Source: Bradyrhizobium sp. 141 (GTDB lineage Bacteria > Pseudomonadota > Alphaproteobacteria > Rhizobiales > Xanthobacteraceae). Taken from it: a stretch of DNA of 64,000 nucleotides. The notes below the pieces were generated by a model that did no database searches, had not been told where the DNA came from, and worked only from the letters and a program-made list of their open reading frames with translations. Made by a program: the position numbers and the translations under genes. Shown piece by piece: positions 1 through 7,702 of the stretch (position 1 is its first letter; the number at the start of each line of letters is the position of its first letter). The stretch spans positions 1-64,000 of the forward strand of contig NZ_JADPKR010000078.1 in NCBI RefSeq assembly GCF_023074055.1, given 5' to 3'.

Positions 1-210
1 CCCTGCCCGCCCCATGTCGTGCCGACGCTGCCGCGTCCACCGCAAGCCCGGCTCGCGACAGTGACGACACAAGATCGCCCCTCTTGGATGAGCCGGGATG
101 GACGACACATACGACAAAACCGAATTTCGGTAAAGTGGAATATTTTTGCGCGGATGGATTGACAGCGGGGCGACACAGGCAAGGTGCCAGCTCCGTCATC
201 CTGACGGTGC
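1..210. other. Gene-free stretch at window start
   Basis: I see no convincing coding region in the first 210 bases. One plus-strand frame stays open to about 208, but it has no visible start or recognisable motif. It could be the 3' tail of something outside the window or dispersed non-coding repeat. No hairpin or promoter stood out. Confidence 0.4.
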
Positions 211-302
211 CGTAGGGTGGGCAAAGCGAAGCGTGCCCACGTTTCTTTGCCGTCATCGAGAGATCGTGGGCACGGCGCAAGTGCGCCTTTGCCCACCCTA
301 CG
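211..302. repeat. Palindromic REP-like element, copy A (arms-out)
   Basis: The left arm begins GTAGGGTGGGCAAAG and the right arm ends CTTTGCCCACCCTAC, so the whole unit is an imperfect inverted repeat. Inside it, GTGGGCA and TGCCCAC can pair as smaller hairpins. The same sequence recurs at 10460-10564, 11111-11203, 35593-35690 and 45604-45702. This copy lies just past the 3' end of the minus-strand alpha/beta hydrolase, where it could form a transcript-end hairpin. Confidence 0.85.
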
Positions 303-318
303 AGAGCTCGAAAACGCT

Positions 319-1350
319 CTAATCGGCGGCAGCCTGTGCCGGGACGATTTTCCCGATCATCGTATCGATCTCCGCTTTCACGCGGTCCGGCACGGCGTTC
401 TGCACCATGTGGCCGAGATCGGGCAGCACGATCAGCTTTGCATTTGGCACCATGGCCGCGAACGGGCGGGCGTGGATGTTGGTCTTTACGGTCTTGTCGG
501 GCTCGCCGGCGATGACCGTGACCGGGGCTTTGATCTCGCCGTAGCGCGCGACCTGCGCGGCGACCGCTTCCTTCAGCGTCACCAGATCATAGGCATTGGC
601 GATGAACTCGCGCGGACGCAGCAGCAGCGGCGTCGCGGAATCCTGCACAAAACCATCAGGCATCGTCTGCGGCAGGAATACGCTGCGCGCGCCGGCTTCG
701 GCAACGAAGTAACCGAGCGGCAGCGTGACGGTGTAGGCGAGCAGCGGGCCGATCACCGGCGTTGCAATGATCTCGTTGTAACGGCCGACGCCGCCACGCC
801 AGGGATGGGTGACGGGCGCGAGCATGACGAGGCCCGCGACGCGGCCGGGATGATCGAGCGCAATCCGGGCGCCGAGCGCGCCGCTCCAGGAATGCACGAC
901 GAAGACCGCACGCTCGATCCCGAGCTTGCCGAGCGCGTCATCGATCATCCGCGCCTGGATCTGCGGCGTGGAATCCTGGCGCCGCGCGCGCGTGCTCCAG
1001 CCATGGCCGGGACGGTCCACCAGGATGACGCGATGGTCTTTGGCGAGGAGGTCGCCGAGCGGACGCCGCATCGCTTCGAGATTGGAGCTCGCGCCGTGCA
1101 GCATCACGATCGGCAAGCCATCGCGCGGGCCGATATCGACGACGTGAAGCGTCGCCCCGTCGACTTCGACCATCCCGCCTTGCGGCGGAAAGGCGCGCTG
1201 CACGGCGACGATTCCGGCCTGCGTGACCAGCGCCAGCAGAACCAGCGCCGTCACGACTGACATCACGATCATGGTGAGAATCCGGGAGATCCAGGGCACA
1301 GGGCAGTTACGGGTTTGATCGGCGGCAGTTTCGCTGCACCGGCTTTCCAT
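319..1350 (-). CDS. Alpha/beta-fold hydrolase
   Basis: The protein (343 residues) has an alpha/beta-hydrolase core: an HGASSN oxyanion-type segment, the nucleophile elbow HSWSG, an acid residue in GEPDKT near the C-terminus and the final histidine in DLGHMV. A hydrophobic segment (MSVVTALVLLALVTQAG) near residues 30-46 looks like a membrane anchor or signal, so the enzyme is probably envelope-associated. The ATG at 1350 is preceded by GGTGGA, which supports it, but an in-frame ATG at 1272 just before the hydrophobic segment is an alternative. Substrate is unknown; esterase or epoxide-hydrolase-like activities are typical of the fold. It stands alone, with a palindromic element past its stop. 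Confidence 0.85.
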   Translation of the reverse strand: MESRCSETAADQTRNCPVPWISRILTMIVMSVVTALVLLALVTQAGIVAVQRAFPPQGGMVEVDGATLHVVDIGPRDGLPIVMLHGASSNLEAMRRPLGDLLAKDHRVILVDRPGHGWSTRARRQDSTPQIQARMIDDALGKLGIERAVFVVHSWSGALGARIALDHPGRVAGLVMLAPVTHPWRGGVGRYNEIIATPVIGPLLAYTVTLPLGYFVAEAGARSVFLPQTMPDGFVQDSATPLLLRPREFIANAYDLVTLKEAVAAQVARYGEIKAPVTVIAGEPDKTVKTNIHARPFAAMVPNAKLIVLPDLGHMVQNAVPDRVKAEIDTMIGKIVPAQAAAD

Positions 1351-1604
1351 GCTTCCACCAAAACTGCCGGGGCTGTGGATATGTGCATAATTGCGGAACG
1401 TAAAAACTCAATGGAATCAACAATATTCCAAGAGGACACGCAAGCCTCGGAACAGCTTCATGCAGCCGTCATCGCGGCTTCCATATAATCGCCATGGTCG
1501 GTTCCGCCATCTAGGCGCGGGTGGGCGCCGATCCTCCTCGCAGGCCCCAGGGGATGTGGGAAAGACCGGCAGAATTTGTCCTGGTTTGAACCGGAGGATT
1601 TTCG

Positions 1605-1787
1605 ATGAGCTTCAGATCGAACGACACTGCGATCGACGAGATCGTCGCGAGCTGCAACGGCGACCTGCGCGGTGCCGTGCGGGCGCTGCTCCTGATCAAC
1701 GAGCATCTCGAGACGGAGCTTGCAAAGGCTTACGCCGCAGCCGCCGATCAGGGACTGGTCGAGCGCGGCGGCAACGCCCTGCACTAA
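1605..1787 (+). CDS. Small conserved-looking hypothetical protein (60 aa)
   Basis: This short acidic, helical protein is preceded by a strong ribosome-binding site (CCGGAGGATTTTCG before the ATG), the main support for it being real. The sequence (CNGDLRGAVRALLLINEHLETEL) predicts an amphipathic helix with no signal peptide or membrane segment. I do not recognise a named domain. Its TAA stop lies inside the start of a perfect 26-nt palindrome (1784-1809), so a dispersed repeat defines its C-terminus. Function unknown. Confidence 0.65.
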   Translation: MSFRSNDTAIDEIVASCNGDLRGAVRALLLINEHLETELAKAYAAAADQGLVERGGNALH

Positions 1788-1867
1788 AGTGCGATCGATC
1801 GCACTTTAGGCTCTCTTTTGAGCATGATCTTGTCGGAAAACCGCTGCACACTTTTCCGGATCATGCT
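1784..1867. repeat. Composite palindromic element, copy 1
   Basis: The element begins with a perfect 26-nt palindrome (1784-1809, arms CTAAAGTGCGATC). After a short T-rich spacer comes a second hairpin unit (about 1819-1867) of the form GAGCATGATC...GGAAAACCGC...TTTTCC...GATCATGC. An almost identical second unit occurs at about 39840-39889 behind a different first palindrome. It probably works as a 3'-end hairpin for the small gene ending at 1787. Confidence 0.8.
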
Positions 1868-1878
1868 TGGAATGCAGG

Positions 1879-2139
1879 CTAGTTCGCGCCGCCCTCGTCT
1901 TTTTCCTCGTCGGGCGTGACTGTGGGACAGGCGCGGATCGTCGAGCGGGCAAGCTTGGCATCGGCCCTGGACTTGTAGGGACCGTCGCCGAACCAGATGT
2001 CGCCGATGATGACCGGATTGCTGGTCACGATATTGCATTTTCCGGTGGCGCGGTTGCCGACCACCCAGAACAGTCCGTCGGCGAAGCTCGACGTCCCCGA
2101 CGCGAGCAGCAATACACCTGCAAAGATCAAACGCTTCAT
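1879..2139 (-). CDS. Small secreted hypothetical protein
   Basis: The 86-residue product starts MKRLIFAGVLLLASGTSSFADG, a clear Sec signal peptide with likely cleavage after SFA. The mature part has two cysteines (GKCNIV and RACPTV) that could form one disulfide, plus an acidic tail (DEEKDEGG). I chose the ATG at 2139 because AGGAG sits eight bases upstream; the longer in-frame reading from 2157 would bury the signal peptide. The segment VGNRATGKCNIVTSNP...IWFGDGPYKSRADA resembles small periplasmic proteins common in rhizobia, but no function is known to me. Confidence 0.75.
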   Translation of the reverse strand: MKRLIFAGVLLLASGTSSFADGLFWVVGNRATGKCNIVTSNPVIIGDIWFGDGPYKSRADAKLARSTIRACPTVTPDEEKDEGGAN

Positions 2140-2264
2140 GGCTTTCGCTCCTGCCATGCAGGTAGGCCCGCGGCAGGCCGGACAATAGTCCTCACGATGC
2201 CGCGCTTCCGGTCGTGGTTAATCTGAAGACGCCACGTTCCCTCAAGAAATGATCGAGTTGTCGG

Positions 2265-2897
2265 CTAGATGTCGCGGCCTTCGACCTTCTCGGTCAGCGC
2301 CTTGACCTGATCGGGGATCTTTTCGAGGTGCGGATTGACGGCGAGCGCCTTGCGATAGGCCTCAAGCGCGCGCTTCTCGTCACCGACCTCCTGCATGATC
2401 ATGCCGAGGCCTGCGAGCGCGCCGAAATGGCGCGGCTCCCGGACCAGCACTTGCTGGATATCCCCGAGCGAACGGCCATAGTCGTTCTGCATGTAGTAGA
2501 GCGTGGCGCGCCGGTTCCAGGCCTCGATGTAGTCGGGCCTGAGCTTGATGACCGAATCCAGCAGCTTGATCGCGACCTCGATCTTCTTGGCGTCGACCGC
2601 GGTCTTGGCGCGCGCCATCAACAGCGCCGCGGTGTCGCTCGGGGTCTGGAGCCAGATCGCCCAGATCCGCGCCTCGACATGCTTGGCGCTGGCCTCGTCG
2701 GGCGCCGCCTTCAACGCGCCGAACAGGAAGTCGAGATTCTTGGTGCGATCGACCTTGGGCAGCTTGGCCGGCGCTTCCGGAAGCTTCTTCTGTTTGCCGG
2801 GTGGATCAACCTGCTGCGCCAGGGCTGGAGCGAGGCCAGCAGTTGCCAGCACAACGGCCAGACACAGGGTACGCGGATGAGGGAATCTCAAAGCCAT
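2265..2897 (-). CDS. Exported tetratricopeptide-repeat protein
   Basis: The protein (about 210 residues) has an N-terminal signal peptide (TLCLAVVLATAGLAPALAQ) and a C-terminal half of TPR helices: one around KTAVDAKKIEVAIKLLDSVIKLRPDYIEAW, one around NRRATLYYMQNDYGRSLGDI and one around GLGMIMQEVGDEKRALEAYRKALAVNP. TPRs mediate protein-protein contacts, so a periplasmic scaffold role is likely. A TTG at 2903 is also possible, but I prefer the ATG at 2897. It lies convergent to nothing obvious and just downstream of rpmJ on the same strand. Confidence 0.85.
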   Translation of the reverse strand: MALRFPHPRTLCLAVVLATAGLAPALAQQVDPPGKQKKLPEAPAKLPKVDRTKNLDFLFGALKAAPDEASAKHVEARIWAIWLQTPSDTAALLMARAKTAVDAKKIEVAIKLLDSVIKLRPDYIEAWNRRATLYYMQNDYGRSLGDIQQVLVREPRHFGALAGLGMIMQEVGDEKRALEAYRKALAVNPHLEKIPDQVKALTEKVEGRDI

Positions 2898-3026
2898 GGC
2901 CAAAGTCTAAACGCGCAAAGCCGCCCTTGCAAAGCAGGGCGGCGTCAAACTCGTGTGAGACCGGGGTCTTGCGGGCGCGCGGGCATCCGGCGGGGCAAAC
3001 TCAGCCCCTCAGATCAGCCTCTGAGA

Positions 3027-3152
3027 TCAGCCCTGGCGAGCCTTGAAACGGCGCTGCACCTTGTTGATCACATAGACCCGGCCCTTGCGGCGGACCAGGC
3101 GGTTGGCGCGGTGGCGACCGCGCAGCGATTTCAGCGAGTTACGGACCTTCAT
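3027..3152 (-). CDS. rpmJ: 50S ribosomal protein L36
   Basis: This 41-codon gene encodes MKVRNSLKSLRGRHRANRLV and continues with RRKGRVYVINKVQRRFKARQG, the typical alphaproteobacterial L36. It has no cysteines, so it is the zinc-independent form of this large-subunit protein. The start is supported by AGGA in the upstream GGATTCTGCC. A candidate sigma-70-type promoter (TTGACA, 17-nt spacer, TTAAGA) lies about 115 bases upstream on the minus strand. The gene stands alone, as L36 often does in this class. Confidence 0.95.
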   Translation of the reverse strand: MKVRNSLKSLRGRHRANRLVRRKGRVYVINKVQRRFKARQG

Positions 3153-3265
3153 GGCAGAATCCTGAACGTTCGAAAGGCCGCGTTCGGCACTACCGTTTCG
3201 GCACGCGCGAATGTGGCAAAATGAGATCTTTCCCGCTGGCGGACGACCGCCCGGGACGGGTCGGT

Positions 3266-3294
3266 TCTTAAGGCATGGCGGGAGGGGCTGTCAA
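3266..3294 (-). promoter_or_regulatory. Candidate promoter of rpmJ
   Basis: Read on the minus strand, TTGACA (3294-3289) is followed after 17 bases by TTAAGA (3271-3266). This matches a housekeeping sigma-factor promoter and points toward rpmJ, giving a leader of roughly 105 bases. It is inferred from sequence only. Confidence 0.4.
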
Positions 3295-3418
3295 TGTTAA
3301 CTGCCGCCCTCCGAACCAGCAAATTCGCGAAAACAACCCCATGCACAGTAGAACCGGCCGGATCGGCCTGATTTATCGCAAGCGGTTCGACGCCTTCGAC
3401 GACGTCTTGCCAAATTCG

Positions 3419-3431
3419 TTATATCATATAA
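3419..3431. promoter_or_regulatory. Palindrome upstream of amidohydrolase gene
   Basis: TTATATCATATAA is a perfect 6-1-6 palindrome 30 bases before the start codon of the gene at 3462. Its position suggests an operator for a dimeric regulator, possibly GntR-type, but no regulator gene is adjacent. The rest of the roughly 300-base gap between rpmJ and 3462 shows no gene. Confidence 0.4.
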
Positions 3432-3461
3432 TCAATTCGGCAACCCGTCGGGAGGAAACCC

Positions 3462-4346
3462 ATGCCGAAGCTGAAGCTGCCGAATATCGACGACGTCGTC
3501 GCCATCGACATCCACACCCACGCCGAGGAGCCCTGCGGTTGTCACGCCGACGACGGCTATGACGATTTCCAGGCGCAGATGGCGGAGTACTTCAAGTCGC
3601 CGAACAAGCATCCGCCGACGGTGCCGGAGACCGCGGCCTATTACCGCTCCAAGAACATCGCTGCGGTGATCTTCCCGGTCGACGCCGAGCGCGAGACCGG
3701 CTTCCGCCGCTACAACAATTACGAGATGATCGAGGCCGCCTCCGACCATCTCGACGTCCTCATCCCCTTCGTCTCGATCGATCCCCACAAGGGCAAGCTG
3801 GGCGCGCGCGAGGCACGCAAGCTGATCGAGGAATACGGCGTGCGCGGCTTCAAATTCCACCCGACCATGCAGGGCTTCTACGCCAACGACCGCATGGCCT
3901 ATCCGCTCTACGAAGAGATCAACAATGGCGGCGCGATCGCGCTGTTTCACACCGGCCAGACCGGCGTCGGCTCGGGCATGCCGGGCGGCATGGGAATGCG
4001 GCTGAAATATTCCAACCCAATGTACATGGACGATGTTGCGGCCGATTTCCCCGACCTCAAGATCATCCTCGCCCACCCATCCTTCCCCTGGCAGGAGGAA
4101 GCGCTGTCGGTCGCGACCCACAAGCCGAACGTCTATATCGATCTCTCGGGCTGGTCGCCAAAGTACTTCCCGCCGATCCTGGTGCGCTACATCAACTCGA
4201 TTCTTCAGGACAAGATGCTGTTCGGGTCGGACTGGCCGGTGATCACGCCGGACCGCTGGCTGTCAGACTTTGCCAAGATCGATATCCGCGACGAGATCCG
4301 GCCGAAGGTGCTCAAGGCCAACGCGCGCAAACTGCTGGGGATTTAG
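3462..4346 (+). CDS. Amidohydrolase-2 family metal-dependent hydrolase
   Basis: The 294-residue protein is a TIM-barrel amidohydrolase of the ACMSD/gamma-resorcylate decarboxylase branch. It shows the metal-binding HTH pair (H18, H20), FKFHPT, the strand-six LAHPSFPW histidine and the catalytic-type aspartate in FGSDWP. A strong GGGAGGAAACCC precedes the ATG. Family members decarboxylate or hydrolyse aromatic-ring-derived substrates, and close rhizobial relatives are sometimes named 4-hydroxyphenyl-beta-ketoacyl-CoA hydrolases of p-coumarate breakdown. I cannot confirm that substrate because no coumarate genes are adjacent. It appears monocistronic. Confidence 0.88.
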   Translation: MPKLKLPNIDDVVAIDIHTHAEEPCGCHADDGYDDFQAQMAEYFKSPNKHPPTVPETAAYYRSKNIAAVIFPVDAERETGFRRYNNYEMIEAASDHLDVLIPFVSIDPHKGKLGAREARKLIEEYGVRGFKFHPTMQGFYANDRMAYPLYEEINNGGAIALFHTGQTGVGSGMPGGMGMRLKYSNPMYMDDVAADFPDLKIILAHPSFPWQEEALSVATHKPNVYIDLSGWSPKYFPPILVRYINSILQDKMLFGSDWPVITPDRWLSDFAKIDIRDEIRPKVLKANARKLLGI

Positions 4347-4390
4347 AGCGGAGCGGGATTAAGTTGAATCAAGCGGCCGCGGGCTCGGTG

Positions 4391-4510
4391 CACCTCTCCC
4401 GCTTGCGGGAGAGGTCGCGCCGAAGGCGCGGGTGAGGGTTCTCTCCTCTAGGGGATTATCCCGCTGTGGAGATACCCTCTCCCCAACCCTCCCCCGCAAG
4501 CGGGGGAGGG
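4391..4510. repeat. Intergenic palindromic repeat (CTCTCCC...GGGAGAG type)
   Basis: The stretch opens with CTCTCCCGCTTGCGGGAGAG, a tight hairpin, and ends with CTCCCCCGCAAGCGGGGGAG, a second one, with GGTGAGGGT/ACCCTCTCC pairing between. A related element is at 59740-59884. It lies between the amidohydrolase gene and the SDR remnant. Confidence 0.7.
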
Positions 4511-4568
4511 AGCACATCTCCTTTGGGGCGGCATTCGATCGAATGATCGAAGCCCTCACGCTCAAGAC

Positions 4569-4892
4569 TCAGACCTGCGCCAGGCCGCCATCGACGAAGA
4601 CCTCGCCGCCGGTCATGAAGCTGCTGTCCGCGGACGCCAGGAACGCGGCCACCGCGCCCGTCTCGGAGGGGTCGCCGACACGCCCGATGGGCGTGGCGCT
4701 TCCAAGCGCATCAAACGCCTCCTCGCCGACGATCTCCAGTGCCAGCTCCGTCTTGGTCGGCCCCGGCGACAGCTCGAACCTGTCAGGATGATCGACGAGC
4801 CTTCTCTCATCAGCGGCAGCGCCTTCTGCACCGTGAACACCAGTCCCTTCACATTGACGTCGAAGATGTGATCGTAATGCTCGGAGGTGATC
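4569..4892 (-). pseudogene. Short-chain dehydrogenase remnant (5' end and catalytic segment deleted)
   Basis: Read on the minus strand, the remnant begins ITSEHYDHIFDVNVKG and runs to ILTGSS, the middle of a classical SDR. It then jumps, near 4770-4775, into a different frame that reads SPGPTKTELALEIVGEEAFD and ends TGGEVFVDGGLAQV with a stop at 4569-4571, a typical SDR C-terminus. The catalytic Tyr-x-x-x-Lys segment should lie exactly at the jump and is missing. The nucleotide-binding N-terminus is also absent: the frame runs into TAG at 4892-4894, where an HxlR fragment starts on the other strand. The gene is dead by at least two deletions. Confidence 0.8.
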
Positions 4893-5152
4893 TACTCCGG
4901 CGCGCAGTGCGTGATGTCAGCGACAAGATGCTGATCCAGCAACTCAAGGAATTGGAGGCCGACGGTCTCGTAAAGCAGACCGACTACAAGGAGGTGCCGC
5001 CCCGAGTGGACTACAGCCTCACCCCTCTGGGTCGCAGCCTTGGAGAGGCGCTTGTGCCGCTCTGTGCGTGGGGTACGGAGCACATGGCGGAAGTCAGCCG
5101 CGTGTGCGCAGAGCGCGCGACCTGGACGCGGCGAGAACGTCCGCCTGTCTAG
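4889..5152 (+). pseudogene. HxlR-family transcriptional regulator remnant (C-terminal part)
   Basis: The frame reads LLRRAVRDVSDKMLIQQLKE followed by LEADGLVKQTDYKEVPPRVD and YSLTPLGRSL. This is the recognition helix and wing of an HxlR/MarR-like winged-helix repressor. The N-terminal half, with the conserved cysteine and first helices, is missing, and upstream sequence is antisense SDR. HxlR regulators are often divergent from the SDR they control, so this looks like a former divergent pair whose shared promoter and both 5' ends were lost in one deletion. No usable start codon or RBS is evident. Confidence 0.75.
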
Positions 5153-5237
5153 CTTGCGCTCCTCGCCGTCCGAGGTCTGCTCCGGTTGGCGCCACTCGCC
5201 CTGCGTCAGCTTGGGCCAATAAGCGACGTCAGAGTGC

Positions 5238-6227
5238 CTACTCGATCACCACATCGGCCCGCGTCAGCAGGGCCGGTGGCATGTTGATGCCGAGTGCTTT
5301 GGCAGTCTGGAGGTTTATTACAAGCTCGTACTTGGTCGGCCGTTCGACCGGCAGATCGCCAGGTTTCGTACCCTTGAGAATCTTGTCGACAAGGGTCGCA
5401 GACCGACGAAACTGATCTGGCAAGTCAGTTCCGTAGCTCAAGAGGAAGCCCGCTTCCGCGTAGTCTCTCACCGCAGAGATTGCAGGCAGTCGATTTCTGA
5501 CGGCCATGACGCCAATCAGGCCGCGATGGTTGAACAGCACTCCATCGCTCAGCACGACGAGCACCTGCGCGCGTTCACTCACCATTGTCGCGAACGCTTG
5601 TTCAAGTATGTCCGAGCCGCGCGCCTCGGCCGGAACAAGCGTCAACCCCAGCGCTTTGGCAGCTTCCCGCAGCGACGCCAGCCGGTCCTGATTGGGCGCA
5701 AAGTCCGGATTCCATAGAATGCCCACACGCGAGAGATTTGGCAGAGTGTCCTTCAGAAATTCAAGCCGCTTGCCGTTGATCTCATCGCCGGGCTCGGAGC
5801 TAAACCCAGTAATATTGCCACCCGGGCGCGCCAGACTGGCGACAAGTCCTGCACTGACCGGCTCGGCACAGTTGGCCATGACGATCGGGATCGTCCGGGT
5901 CGCCTTCATGGCCGCAACCGTGGTCGCATTGGTTCCGGAAACGATGACGTCCACGCCGAGCCCGGCCACCTCCGTGGCAAGCGCCGCCAGCCGCCCTATG
6001 TCTCCGTCGGCAAAACGGTACTCGATGACGACATTCTCGCCGACGCGATAGCCAAGGCTCCGCAGGCCGGCTTCGAAGGCTCTAACATTACGAAGTGTTT
6101 GCTCCCGCGACGCGCTCGCGAGGTAACCTATCCTGTAGACCCACCTTGCCGGTTGCTGCGCACGCGCGCCGAGCGGCCACGTTGCTGCCGCGCCGCCGAT
6201 CAGCCCCATGAACTCGCGTCGTCTCAT
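5238..6227 (-). CDS. ABC transporter substrate-binding protein (ABC_sub_bind family)
   Basis: The product (329 residues) starts MRRREFMGLIGGAAATWPLG, a twin-arginine-type signal with cleavage near ARAQQ. The mature protein follows the TrpX/YtxH-like ABC_sub_bind pattern: YRIGYLASAS, IEYRFADGD, VDVIVSGTN, IPIVMANCAEPV, GLVASLARPGGNITGFS and a C-terminal DLPVERPTKYELVINLQTAK. I chose the ATG at 6227 because the longer reading from 6272 precedes the signal peptide. No permease or ATPase is nearby, so it is an orphan, as is frequent for this expanded rhizobial family. Ligand unknown. Confidence 0.88.
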   Translation of the reverse strand: MRRREFMGLIGGAAATWPLGARAQQPARWVYRIGYLASASREQTLRNVRAFEAGLRSLGYRVGENVVIEYRFADGDIGRLAALATEVAGLGVDVIVSGTNATTVAAMKATRTIPIVMANCAEPVSAGLVASLARPGGNITGFSSEPGDEINGKRLEFLKDTLPNLSRVGILWNPDFAPNQDRLASLREAAKALGLTLVPAEARGSDILEQAFATMVSERAQVLVVLSDGVLFNHRGLIGVMAVRNRLPAISAVRDYAEAGFLLSYGTDLPDQFRRSATLVDKILKGTKPGDLPVERPTKYELVINLQTAKALGINMPPALLTRADVVIE

Positions 6228-6381
6228 TGAGCACCGCGGAAGAAACGCCGGTCGATGTCCCAAGCCTAGCACTTTGCGATGAGACGGCCAGTGCGAATGG
6301 GCAATTAATGGTATAGCTGATGATCATGCGCACTCCCCCAAGCGGAGTTCTTGTGACCACAGCTGCCTGGAAGGACAGCCG

Positions 6382-7119
6382 ATGAGCATCAAAGCGGTCG
6401 TCTTCGACGCCTACGGGACGCTCTACGACATTCAGTCGGTTGCGGAGACCACCGAGGACGCGTTTCCGGGCTATGGCGAGATCATCACGCAGGTCTGGCG
6501 CATCAAGCAGCTCGAATACACCTGGCTGCGCTCGCTGATGCGGCGCTACCAGGATTTCGCCGCGGTTACCCGCGACTCCCTGACCTATACGCTGCGCGTG
6601 CTCGGGCTCGCCTATGAGAGCGAGGCGTTCGAGCGTGTCATCGAGAAATATCTGCACCTCGATCTCTATCCGGATGCGACAAGCGCGCTTGCGGCCTTGA
6701 AGCCGCGAAAACTTGCGATCCTCTCCAATGGCAGCCCGGACATGCTCGATCCGCTCGTGCGTAATTCCGGCCTCGACCGCCTGCTCGATGCGACCATCAG
6801 CGTCGATGCCAAGAAGATCTTCAAGCCGAGCCCGGAAGCCTATGAGTTGATCGGAGAGAAGCTCGGCACTGCACCGAACGAGGTGCTGTTCGTCTCGTCC
6901 AATCCCTGGGACGTGGCGGGCGCGAAGTCGTTCGGGCTCAACGTCGCCTGGATCGAGCGGGTGACGCCGGAAGCGATGGCGCTGGCTTGCGTCGAGAACG
7001 AACTCGTGGCACCGCTGACCATGTTTAGGGCGATCCGCACCCAGATGGACGAGCTCGGCTTTGCGCCGGATCACCGCGTCCGTTCGCTCTCTGAGTTGCC
7101 AGGGATCATCAAGGGATGA
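6382..7119 (+). CDS. Haloacid dehalogenase, type II (HAD superfamily)
   Basis: This 245-residue HAD hydrolase has motif I FDAYGTLYD (nucleophile D9), motif II LSNGSPDML, the lysine of motif III in KKIFKPSPEAY and motif IV SSNPWDVAGAK. The AYGTL form of motif I and the SSNPWD form of motif IV are characteristic of L-2-haloacid dehalogenases, which hydrolyse short 2-haloalkanoates to hydroxy acids. It is a soluble cytoplasmic enzyme of normal length. No haloacid permease is adjacent, and regulation is not evident. Confidence 0.9.
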   Translation: MSIKAVVFDAYGTLYDIQSVAETTEDAFPGYGEIITQVWRIKQLEYTWLRSLMRRYQDFAAVTRDSLTYTLRVLGLAYESEAFERVIEKYLHLDLYPDATSALAALKPRKLAILSNGSPDMLDPLVRNSGLDRLLDATISVDAKKIFKPSPEAYELIGEKLGTAPNEVLFVSSNPWDVAGAKSFGLNVAWIERVTPEAMALACVENELVAPLTMFRAIRTQMDELGFAPDHRVRSLSELPGIIKG

Positions 7120-7176
7120 CCCAGGGATCGCTTAGCATCGCCGACCCGCCTGCAAGTCTGGAATGAGCTGACTGGA

Positions 7177-7643
7177 ATGAGCCTGGAATCTGTTCGTGCC
7201 TTCTTCGCCGAGAAAGCCCCCGATATCGCCGTGATGGAATCACCGATCAGCTCGGCGACCGTGCCGCTGGCCGCCGAAGCTTATGGCGTCGAGCCCGGCC
7301 GTATCGCCAAGACGCTGTCCCTGCGCATCGGCGAACGCGTGATCCTGATCGTGGCCGCGGGCACCTCGCGGATGGACAACAAGAAGGTCAAGACGCAGTT
7401 CGGCGGCAAGCCGAAGATGCTGGGCTGGAGGAAGTCGCCGAGATCACCGGCCACGAGGTCGGCGGCGTCTGCCCGTTCGGGCTGAAGTCGCCGCTGCCGA
7501 TCTATTGCGACGTATCGCTAAAGGCGTTCGACGTCGTGGTGCCGGCCGCGGGCTCGACCCACAGCGCGGTGCGCATCACGCCGGAGCGGATGGCCGAGCT
7601 TACCGCTGCCGAATGGATCGACGTGTGCGAGGTCAGGCCGTAA
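7177..7643 (+). pseudogene. YbaK/ProX-type aminoacyl-tRNA deacylase, frameshifted
   Basis: The first 83 codons encode a YbaK-domain protein (SPISSATVPLAAEAYGVEPG, then AKTLSLRIGERVILIVAAGT, then KVKTQFGGKPKMLG). At 7425-7426 the frame is lost. Adding one base there restores LEEVAEITGHEVGGVCPFGL, then KSPLPIYCDVSLKAFDVVVP, ending EWIDVCEVRP with TAA at 7641-7643. Such proteins edit mischarged tRNAs, and the GGVCPFGL loop is typical of the family. A single missing base could be a true inactivating mutation or a sequencing error in GGCTGG. Confidence 0.8.
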
Positions 7644-7702
7644 GGTGACACCGGATACGATGCCTGATGCATTTGCCGGTCATGCAGGCTAGCATAGCGA
7701 CC

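Noticed and set aside
211..302. Possible structured RNA or riboswitch
   Set aside because: The same palindrome recurs at unrelated sites, mostly at 3' ends, so it is a REP-like repeat and not a gene-specific RNA.
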